Assembly (NCBI RefSeq): GCF_008312935.1
Contig: NZ_VSZO01000001.1
Coordinates: 310,001 to 374,000 of the forward strand
DNA from: Roseiconus lacunae
Lineage (GTDB): Bacteria > Planctomycetota > Planctomycetia > Pirellulales > Pirellulaceae
DNA length: 64,000 bases
Direction of reading: 5' to 3'
Made by a program: the position numbers and the translations under genes. This document shows positions 53,378 through 60,778 of the stretch, piece after piece; the first letter of the stretch is position 1, and the number at the start of each line of letters is the position of its first letter. Below the pieces are notes generated by a model. That model saw nothing but the letters and a program-made list of their open reading frames with translations, was not told the origin of the DNA and made no database searches.

Positions 53378-54630
53378 CTTTCAACGGATCGCAAAGCGTT
53401 CTTGTCATCGGCGGTGGCATCATCGGTGTATCGTGTGCCCATTACTTGAGTGAAGCCGGCTACAGCGTCACCGTGATCGACCGCAGTCGAATTGGTAGCG
53501 GATGTTCGCACGCCAACTGTGGTTACATCTGCCCCAGTCATGTGTTGCCACTGACCGAACCCGGCGCGATCGGCATCGCTTTGAAGTCGTTGTTCAATCG
53601 CAATGCGCCGTTCCGCATTCAACCACGATTTTCACCAGCATTATTTCGCTGGATGGCGGAGTTCGCCCGACGCTGTCGACACCGACCGATGATCGAAGCG
53701 GGAAAACACTTGCAAGCGATCCTTGAGTCTTCGATGCATGAGTACCGCCGGTTAGTGTCCGAACATGTGATTGATGGGCAATGGAAAAATAACGGCTTAC
53801 TGTATGTTTTTCAAACCGACGCCGCGTTCGCAAAGTTTCAGCACGCATGTGACCTGATTCGCGAAAACTTTGGTGTCGAAGCAAAAACGTTAGCCGGGGA
53901 TGTATTGCCAACTTTTGATCCCGCATTGCGTCGTGGACTCGCCGGCGCGTGTTATTACCCCGATGATTCGAGTGTCCGTCCCGATCAGTTGCTTTCCCAG
54001 TGGGTGGATCGACTTCGTGAGCGCGGCGTACGATTCGTGGAAAGCTGTGAGCTGCGTTCGCTCCGACGTGAACGTGGTCGAGGCCGAGGAGCGATGACGA
54101 CTGACGGTGATTATGCCGCCGATCATTATGTCATCGCGACCGGCGCATGGAGCCCCAAGCTTTCGCAAACACTGGGGTGTCACCTACCGATCGAACCGGG
54201 CAAAGGCTACTCCGTTACGATGAGTCGCCCTAATCCATGTCCCACGCATCCGATGTTGTTCCCCGAACACAAAGTCGGCGTGACTCCGTTTGATGATGGC
54301 TACCGACTGGGGTCGATGATGGAATTTGTCGGCTACGATTCGTCGATCCCTCCGCGGCGAATCGAACAACTAAAACGCTCTGCAGAGCCTTATCTGATCC
54401 AGCCACACACTCCGGAAATCCGCGAAACCTGGTACGGATGGCGGCCAATGACATGGGACAGCCTGCCCATCATTGGACGGGTACCGGGACTGGACAATGT
54501 GTTCTTTGCAACGGGGCACAACATGCTAGGCGTCAGCTTGGCGACCGCGACGGGACGCTTGATCAGCGAATTGGTTTCCGAGGAGAAACCACACCTGGAC
54601 ATTCATGCGTTTTCACCCTCCCGCTTTTAG
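53374..54630 (+). CDS. FAD-dependent D-amino acid dehydrogenase, DadA/hydroxyproline dehydrogenase-like
   Basis: 418 residues. The N-terminal VLVIGGGIIGVSCAHYLSEA is the GxGxxG FAD site, with the usual ribose-binding acidic residue in TVIDRS. SGCSHANCGYICPSH is the segment after the first strand pair that distinguishes DadA-type proteins. The C-terminal WYGWRPMTWDSLPIIGRVPG and GHNMLGVSLATATGRLI are typical of the family. In this cluster it would oxidise cis-4-hydroxy-D-proline to pyrroline-4-hydroxy-2-carboxylate. The next gene, a sulfatase, starts 12 bases after the stop. Confidence 0.85.
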   Translation: MTFNGSQSVLVIGGGIIGVSCAHYLSEAGYSVTVIDRSRIGSGCSHANCGYICPSHVLPLTEPGAIGIALKSLFNRNAPFRIQPRFSPALFRWMAEFARRCRHRPMIEAGKHLQAILESSMHEYRRLVSEHVIDGQWKNNGLLYVFQTDAAFAKFQHACDLIRENFGVEAKTLAGDVLPTFDPALRRGLAGACYYPDDSSVRPDQLLSQWVDRLRERGVRFVESCELRSLRRERGRGRGAMTTDGDYAADHYVIATGAWSPKLSQTLGCHLPIEPGKGYSVTMSRPNPCPTHPMLFPEHKVGVTPFDDGYRLGSMMEFVGYDSSIPPRRIEQLKRSAEPYLIQPHTPEIRETWYGWRPMTWDSLPIIGRVPGLDNVFFATGHNMLGVSLATATGRLISELVSEEKPHLDIHAFSPSRF

Positions 54631-54642
54631 AGGAAGCGATCG

Positions 54643-56397
54643 ATGACAATCGTCCGGCGAGTCTCCTCGCAATTCTTGATACTGTGCGTCGGCATCGGTG
54701 CGTTGATCGATTCGGCGCATTGCCAAGAGGCGTCGATACAAACATCATCATCACCGCCGAACGTTCTGTTCATCGCGATGGATGACTTGAACGACTGGAT
54801 CGGAGTCCTCGGGGGACATCCCCAGACGATCACGCCGAATTTGGATCGACTTGCCAATTCGAGTGTCCTGTTCGACAACGCGCACTGCACCGCCCCCGCA
54901 TGTAACCCATCACGGACCGCGATCTTCACAGGACAGTCGCCTCATCGCACAGGCGTCTACAGCAACTTGCAGAAGATGCGTGACGTGTTACCCAAAGCGG
55001 AACTGCTACCAAAGGTTTTCTCGCGACATGGATACCATGCGTCCGGCTCCGGTAAACTGTTGCACTACTTCATCGATGCGGCCTCCTGGGACGAATATTT
55101 TCCAGCGGCCGAAACGGAGAATCCTTTTCCTCGCACGTTAATGCCCAAGTCGAGGCCGGTCAGTCTGCCGCGCGGCGGTCCCTGGCAGTATGTTGAAACC
55201 GATTGGGGGCCACTCGACGCTTCCGACGAGCAAGCCGGTGGTGATTACTTAGTTGCCAAATGGGTCGGCGAACAACTGCAACAACCGCGAGATGGGAAAC
55301 CGTTCTTTTTAGCGTGCGGGATCTACCGTCCCCACGAACCTTGGTTCGTCCCGCAAAAGTATTTCGACCCTTTTCCAATCGAATCGATTCAATTGCCGCC
55401 GGGATACAAAGCGGACGACTTGGAAGATTTGCCAACGCCTGCAAGAAGTCTCGCGCGAAATCGATACTTCGCACACATCGTCGAACAGCATCAATGGAAG
55501 CAGGCGATCCAGGGATACTTGGCTTCCATCCACTATGCCGACGCGATGTTGGGCAACATCCTCGATGCACTCCAGCGCAGTCCCCACGCAGACAACACCG
55601 TCGTCGTCCTGTGGTCCGATCATGGCTGGCACCTAGGCGAAAAAGAGCACTGGCAAAAATACACCGCGTGGCGAGCTTGCACACGAGTTCCGCTCATGAT
55701 TCAAGTTCCCGAAGGCACCCCCGGTCTACCTCGTGGAACGACAGCAAGTCGCTGCAGCGAGCCCGTTAATCTATTAAGTCTCGCACCGACCTTGCTTGAC
55801 CTCTGTGGCTTGCCGGCCGAACCTGTTCACGACGGGCCAAGCTTGGTTCCGTTGCTGAACGATCCCCATGCCCAATGGAATCATGTGTCGGTCACGTTTT
55901 TACAGCGGCCGGGAAGTTTTGGACTGAGTTCCAAACGCTGGCGACTGGTGCACTATGCCAACGGCGATGAGGAACTGTACGACATCGCCACCGACCCTTA
56001 CGAGTGGAACAACCTGGCATCCGATCCGAGTCTGGATTCGCTACGCAATCGGCTGCGGGCGAAGGCCCCGGCTGATTTTGCGCCATCACCCAAACCGACG
56101 TTTGATGCGTTGACCGAATTGACTTGGCAACCCCTCAATGACGAGCTCGCCCCCGCATCCAATCCCAGTGGCAGTCGTTTCGACATTGTATTCCTGAATC
56201 GTACCGACCAAACGGTGAAGCTGTGGTGGATGTCACCGCAGGGAAAGCCAGTGCCTTACGAAACGATCGCAAAGGGAAAACGTTTGCGGCGACAGACTCG
56301 CCCTGGTGCCGTCTGGATGATCCGCGACGCCGACGATGAAAACCTGGGGTACTTTCGCGTGGATGACCGTACCGCCAAGGCAATTGTCCCCCAGTAA
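54643..56397 (+). CDS. Exported formylglycine sulfatase with C-terminal VHL-beta-like domain
   Basis: 584 residues with a signal peptide (FLILCVGIGALIDSAHC). The active-site cysteine C87 lies in CNPSRTA, the C-x-P-S-R motif converted to formylglycine. Metal-site residues are in IAMDDLNDW and WSDHGWHLGEKEHWQKY. The catalytic part resembles iduronate-2-sulfatase-type enzymes, so a sulfated polysaccharide is the probable substrate. Residues about 511-584 read FLNRTDQTVKLWWMSPQG, YETIAKGKRLR and WMIRDADDENLGYFRVDD, which match the order of the von Hippel-Lindau beta domain (NR, W, G-Y-x-T, G, RDA). The gene is 12 bases from the dehydrogenase and probably in the same transcript. Confidence 0.88.
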   Translation: MTIVRRVSSQFLILCVGIGALIDSAHCQEASIQTSSSPPNVLFIAMDDLNDWIGVLGGHPQTITPNLDRLANSSVLFDNAHCTAPACNPSRTAIFTGQSPHRTGVYSNLQKMRDVLPKAELLPKVFSRHGYHASGSGKLLHYFIDAASWDEYFPAAETENPFPRTLMPKSRPVSLPRGGPWQYVETDWGPLDASDEQAGGDYLVAKWVGEQLQQPRDGKPFFLACGIYRPHEPWFVPQKYFDPFPIESIQLPPGYKADDLEDLPTPARSLARNRYFAHIVEQHQWKQAIQGYLASIHYADAMLGNILDALQRSPHADNTVVVLWSDHGWHLGEKEHWQKYTAWRACTRVPLMIQVPEGTPGLPRGTTASRCSEPVNLLSLAPTLLDLCGLPAEPVHDGPSLVPLLNDPHAQWNHVSVTFLQRPGSFGLSSKRWRLVHYANGDEELYDIATDPYEWNNLASDPSLDSLRNRLRAKAPADFAPSPKPTFDALTELTWQPLNDELAPASNPSGSRFDIVFLNRTDQTVKLWWMSPQGKPVPYETIAKGKRLRRQTRPGAVWMIRDADDENLGYFRVDDRTAKAIVPQ

Positions 56398-56587
56398 CGC
56401 TGTCCCCCAGCGGCGCTGCGCAATTTCCACCGCGCCAACCGAACTGACGCCTTTCCGCTAAATGCTTGAGCGTTGAAATGGCGGCCACTACACTGCACTC
56501 CCCTGACGGGGTACGTTCAACCGCTCTTTTGGGCCACAAGCGTAACCGCAGGTCGATGGACATTCTTCCCAGCAAGAGAGCAGTTCG

Positions 56588-58441
56588 ATGGCAAAGAAAA
56601 AAGCGAGACGGACGACCAGCAGTGACACGGCCCGAAGACAAAACGCCAAAAAGAAACCGGCGGCCGCCGAACCGGCAACGCCCACTGCGACCAACGATTG
56701 CGAGCGTCCATGTCAGGTCAGCCAGCAACGACTACAAGCGATTTTGGATAACATCGATTGTGAGATGCTTGGGAAGCATGTCGGTGCCGCGTTCTTTCAC
56801 AAAGGCCTCCAGCACGACTCCGATGGTCTCGTCGCGGACGTTGATTTTGGAAAATTCGTCGAGTCGCTTGCGACGCTGAATCAAACCGGCAATCCGAACG
56901 ATTTGGTCGGTATTGCGTTCGAACCCGACAATCGCAAATGGGTCAATCCACTTTCGGGGTGGTCGGTGGATACCGAGCTAAGCGATCCATGTTTCCACCA
57001 CATCCCGGCACCGCCCGCGTTGACTTCCGAAGAAGCCGCCGCCGAAGCGATCGAGCTTTATTGGATGGCAAATCTGCGCGACATTCCATTTGCCCGTTGG
57101 GGTTCCGACGAAAACGCTAATAAGGCGATCGAAGAACTGAGCGATCAAAAGCTATACATCGATCCAACGAAAGACGTCAATGCTCCACCTACCGGCACCA
57201 ACGGATACGTTAGCCGAACGCTCGATGTCGCGACACTATTCCGCGGCGGCGACTTGTTCGCGCCCGATCCACTTCGTGAACGCGTCGGTCCCTACCTGTC
57301 TCAGTTCCTTACCCAGGAAATTCCTTATGGAACTCTGCGTGTCGACCAACGAGTCGTCTATGGACAGCCCTACCGTGACTACATGGTTGATGTCGATGAG
57401 TGGCGAGCAATCCAAAATGGTGAACCTCGCACACCCAATGAAAATGTGATCGGTGATACTCTGCCCGGAACCCTGCGGTATATCTCGACGATGCGAGACT
57501 TGGCCACCTATGTTCATTTTGATCAACTCTACCAAGCGTATTTGAATGCCGCATTGATTCTGTTGCAAAACAGTTATCCGTTTGGCGAAGGTAATCCCTA
57601 CGGCCAAGCGTGTCCGGCGTATCCAGGTATCGGGTCTTCGCAGCCACGATCTTCCGATCAAAAACTGGGGCAAAACCAAGAAGGTTTCGGCACCTTTGGC
57701 GGGGCTCATGTGTTGAGCTTGGTGACCGAGGCGGCGACGCGAGCGTTAAAGGCCGTTTGGCGACAAAAGTGGACTCACCTTCGATTGCGTCCGGAAGTCT
57801 ACGGCGGGCTTGTCTCGCGGGTTCCTAATTTGATCGGCGCTGCCGCGGACACGGTGACCGCCAGTGCGGCTTATCGTGCCAATCAGAAACGCCATCCCAC
57901 GGGGCTATTGCCGATGGCGTTCCCGGAAGGATCGCCGATGCACCCCGCCTACGGTGCCGGGCATGCCACCGTCGCCGGCGCCTGCGTTACGATTCTCAAA
58001 GCATTCTTCAAGGAAAGTGAGCAGATTCGTTCTCCCAAAATCTCCAGTGCGTGCGGTCAACATCTCGAAGACTACGACGCAGCCGATGCCGGCTATCTCA
58101 CCGTTGGTATGGAACTCGACAAGCTGGCTGCCAACATTTCTATCGGACGAAACATGGCGGGCGTACACTGGCGCAGCGATTACACGCAAAGCATCCTGCT
58201 GGGCCAGCGAGTCGCCGTCGACATGCTCTATCGCCAGAGTCGTGACTATGTGGAAGATTTCTGTTTCCACTTTACAACCTACGGTGGCGGCGAAGTGCAT
58301 CTTGATAAAGACGGCGTCGACTACGCACCTCCCGGTGCTATGAAACAGACAGTGCTAAGCGGAGCTAGCCATGGCCATCCCGATCGAATCGCCCGCGATC
58401 AAGACAAGGACATCGCCGACGCACTGTTAGCAATCGTCTAG
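56588..58441 (+). CDS. Vanadium-dependent haloperoxidase (PAP2 superfamily)
   Basis: 617 residues. A Lys/Arg/Ala-rich first 35 residues may be disordered; no signal peptide is visible. The vanadate-binding residues are all present: K394-x6-R401-P402 (KWTHLRLRP), the histidine H459 in MHPAYGAGHATVAGA, and R521-x5-H527-x3-D531 (GRNMAGVHWRSD), where H527 ligates vanadium. Such enzymes oxidise halides with H2O2. The PSGH of fungal enzymes reads YGAGH here, as in several bacterial and algal types, so halide preference is uncertain. The gene is alone on the plus strand. Confidence 0.9.
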   Translation: MAKKKARRTTSSDTARRQNAKKKPAAAEPATPTATNDCERPCQVSQQRLQAILDNIDCEMLGKHVGAAFFHKGLQHDSDGLVADVDFGKFVESLATLNQTGNPNDLVGIAFEPDNRKWVNPLSGWSVDTELSDPCFHHIPAPPALTSEEAAAEAIELYWMANLRDIPFARWGSDENANKAIEELSDQKLYIDPTKDVNAPPTGTNGYVSRTLDVATLFRGGDLFAPDPLRERVGPYLSQFLTQEIPYGTLRVDQRVVYGQPYRDYMVDVDEWRAIQNGEPRTPNENVIGDTLPGTLRYISTMRDLATYVHFDQLYQAYLNAALILLQNSYPFGEGNPYGQACPAYPGIGSSQPRSSDQKLGQNQEGFGTFGGAHVLSLVTEAATRALKAVWRQKWTHLRLRPEVYGGLVSRVPNLIGAAADTVTASAAYRANQKRHPTGLLPMAFPEGSPMHPAYGAGHATVAGACVTILKAFFKESEQIRSPKISSACGQHLEDYDAADAGYLTVGMELDKLAANISIGRNMAGVHWRSDYTQSILLGQRVAVDMLYRQSRDYVEDFCFHFTTYGGGEVHLDKDGVDYAPPGAMKQTVLSGASHGHPDRIARDQDKDIADALLAIV

Positions 58442-58573
58442 GTTAACGCTTTGGCAAACCGATCGCGCGTTTGGGGTACTGTGTCAGTTCGCCAACGCTG
58501 ACCAGAGTCGATAAATCGCTACCAATTCGGAACTCGCTTGTCCGAACGAGGCAAAGTTAGACACCGCGAACAG

Positions 58574-59701
58574 CTACTCCGGATCGATCAATTCGTTGGC
58601 GTAGAACTTCGATACTGCTTCGATCTGATCATCGTTTAGTTTTGCGGCGATCTTGATCATGATCGATGCGTTGGAACTGCCGCCGCGATTTGCCTCGCGA
58701 AAGAGTTGTAATTGACGCCGTAGATACTCCTTGGGTTGACCGGCTAGTCGCGGATAACTTCGATCGGGACCAGAGCCTTCGTCACCGTCGACGTTTACAG
58801 CATGACAATCGTTGCACGATGCAAGTTTGTGTTCCCGGTCTCCATCGGTTGCCAGCCTTCGTCCGTGATCGGTGATGTCACTATCTTGTTCGACCGCGGT
58901 CGTGATCATTGGCTTACGAGGCTGTTGAGAAAAATGAGTGGCGAAGGATCGTAGTTCTTCGTCTGTAAAATTGACCGTGATAGGATGCATCACGCCACTG
59001 AATCGTTGTCCGTCGCGATAGGCCACAAGGGTCGCTGCAAGATACTCCTTTCGCTGCGACGACAACTTTGGAACACGATCACCCGCTCGACCGTTCCCAG
59101 CGATGCCATGACAAGCGGCACAGTGTTCTCTGACGATGTTCACGATCGCCCCCTTCTTGTCAGAAAGGTCTGCCGAATCCTGCATCGCGAATCGCGTGGG
59201 ATGAACATGTTCGCGATAGTCAGCGAGACTCATATTGGGCAACTGCTTGAGAAACGCTACGACCGGCCAAACTTCATCGTCTCGCTGGGGTGATGCCCAG
59301 GCTGGCATTCCGGCGAACTTGATGCCATGTTTGACGATGTAAAACAGCTCGTCGTCATCCCATCCGGTTACAACAGGCTTCAAATTTGGCGGACGTGGTG
59401 TCATCTGACTCGCCGGTGACGGCATCGGTAAATCGGGAACCCCATGACACCATCGACAATTCGTATCGAATGTAGCTGCCCCCAAGCGAATCAGACCGGT
59501 TTCGTCCAAGTTAGGGACATCGATTCCCGTCGCATGCGTTTGGATACTGCGGTTACTAGCGAAATCTAGAAACCATTTCGTGATCGCCCAATGCCCGTCA
59601 CTAGCGCGTACCGGAAAGATCCCCGATATCAATACGATCACTCCGGTGATCCCAGCGATCGCCGCCAGACCGACGAGATCCTTTAGTCGCCGTTTCCACA
59701 T
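58574..59701 (-). CDS. Membrane-anchored multi-heme cytochrome c
   Basis: 375 residues from the ATG at 59701, which overlaps the stop of the CtaG-like gene (TAATG). One N-terminal membrane helix (LVGLAAIAGITGVIVLISG). Three CxxCH heme sites are visible: C82-RW-CH86, CAACHG and CNDCHA, in three cytochrome c domains with distal Met phrases (FAGMPAW, FSGVMHP). It is the last gene of the oxidase operon and is probably an electron donor to the oxidase, possibly working as a small electron relay at the membrane. Confidence 0.88.
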   Translation of the reverse strand: MWKRRLKDLVGLAAIAGITGVIVLISGIFPVRASDGHWAITKWFLDFASNRSIQTHATGIDVPNLDETGLIRLGAATFDTNCRWCHGVPDLPMPSPASQMTPRPPNLKPVVTGWDDDELFYIVKHGIKFAGMPAWASPQRDDEVWPVVAFLKQLPNMSLADYREHVHPTRFAMQDSADLSDKKGAIVNIVREHCAACHGIAGNGRAGDRVPKLSSQRKEYLAATLVAYRDGQRFSGVMHPITVNFTDEELRSFATHFSQQPRKPMITTAVEQDSDITDHGRRLATDGDREHKLASCNDCHAVNVDGDEGSGPDRSYPRLAGQPKEYLRRQLQLFREANRGGSSNASIMIKIAAKLNDDQIEAVSKFYANELIDPE

Positions 59702-60366
59702 TACAGACGTCCCATAAGTTCGTTTGTTCGTTTCCAATGCAGTTCGTCAGCGTTTTGCTTTGATAGCGACAAAACATCACCGATCAGCCATAGCCCACCG
59801 ACCAAGTAGGCGATACCACCGACGACCAACATTACCGCGCCGCCGACGTGTTGGTCGGTCAACGGATCCAACCCTCCGCCGTGATGGTGATGTTGATACA
59901 ACTGACGATTTGACATCGCGAGCAGTGCCCCTAAAAAAGTCATATGCATCGACGTCAACAATAGACCGATGACACCCGAGGCTGATCTTCCGCGATCACG
60001 AGGAAGCGCCCCCCCAAAGGCCGAAAGCCAGACCCACATTCCCGCGGAGAGAAACATTGCTTGTTCTGCGGCGAATCCCCAAAGCGAATGGCGTGCCCAG
60101 TGGTGTGGTACCGGCGCGTGCCATGCCCAGACAATTACCAGTTCGGCCACCGAGGCCGGTACCGCCGCGAATAACCAAGGGGCCTTTCGTACGGGGTCGT
60201 GTCGAAGCCCGGCGATGGAAATCGAGAGGACCGGTGCCGCGATCGCAACGACCAGCATATGGAGCGTCATATGAGCCGCGAACGATGATCCGGCCAGGTC
60301 TGGCAATGGCCCTAACCAAGCCCAAGCCAACAGCAACCACCCAAGATTCCATGCGAAAGCACGCAT
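59701..60366 (-). CDS. ctaG: Cytochrome oxidase assembly protein of the caa3_CtaG family
   Basis: 221 residues from the ATG at 60366, which overlaps the stop of the upstream gene (TGATG). Six or seven hydrophobic segments, HMTLHMLVVAIAAPVL with the family's HMxxHM-type histidines, and HAPVPHHW, the second His cluster, are visible. Caa3_CtaG membrane proteins take part in copper delivery to heme-copper oxidases. Together with the subunit I-III gene and the cytochrome it completes the operon. Confidence 0.85.
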   Translation of the reverse strand: MRAFAWNLGWLLLAWAWLGPLPDLAGSSFAAHMTLHMLVVAIAAPVLSISIAGLRHDPVRKAPWLFAAVPASVAELVIVWAWHAPVPHHWARHSLWGFAAEQAMFLSAGMWVWLSAFGGALPRDRGRSASGVIGLLLTSMHMTFLGALLAMSNRQLYQHHHHGGGLDPLTDQHVGGAVMLVVGGIAYLVGGLWLIGDVLSLSKQNADELHWKRTNELMGRL

Positions 60367-60776
60367 CAATGACAAGCCCCCAGGAAAACAAAGACCGATG
60401 CGGTAAACAACGTCGCAATAATGCTTAACAGCGAAAGCAAGAAGGCAGCGAATCCCAAAAAACGTTGCTGGTCGTCCTGGGAATCAAAGTCATGCGGTAG
60501 CGGCGCGGCGCCCATACGATGCTGGCGGAAGCTGATGAACGCCACAAACGTGATCATGACAATCGCGAGTCCGGTGAGAATGGCAACTGCGATCCGAAGC
60601 ATCGGCATCGACTCCTCGGGTGACGATGCTTTTGCACAATAAATCGCTGCCGCCAAATAACAGGCAAGAAAGTGAATGGCCCAAACGGTCGGCGCGATCG
60701 TCAGCCACCACAACCGTGAAGAAATGGGTATCGATCGTCGCTCGTAGGTTTTCGAAGACTCCGTCGGAGTGGTCAT
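60366..60776 (-). CDS. Small membrane protein of the cytochrome oxidase operon
   Basis: 136 residues from the ATG at 60776, two bases after the subunit I stop; upstream in-frame starts would overlap that gene. Three hydrophobic segments: WLTIAPTVWAIHFLACYLAAAIYC, IAVAILTGLAIVMITFVAFISF and FLGFAAFLLSLLSIIATLFTASVFVF. A conserved His in the first and QHRMGAAPLP loop are visible. Position suggests a small accessory subunit or assembly factor of the oxidase. Its family is not recognised. Confidence 0.65.
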   Translation of the reverse strand: MTTPTESSKTYERRSIPISSRLWWLTIAPTVWAIHFLACYLAAAIYCAKASSPEESMPMLRIAVAILTGLAIVMITFVAFISFRQHRMGAAPLPHDFDSQDDQQRFLGFAAFLLSLLSIIATLFTASVFVFLGACH

Positions 60777-60778
60777 CT

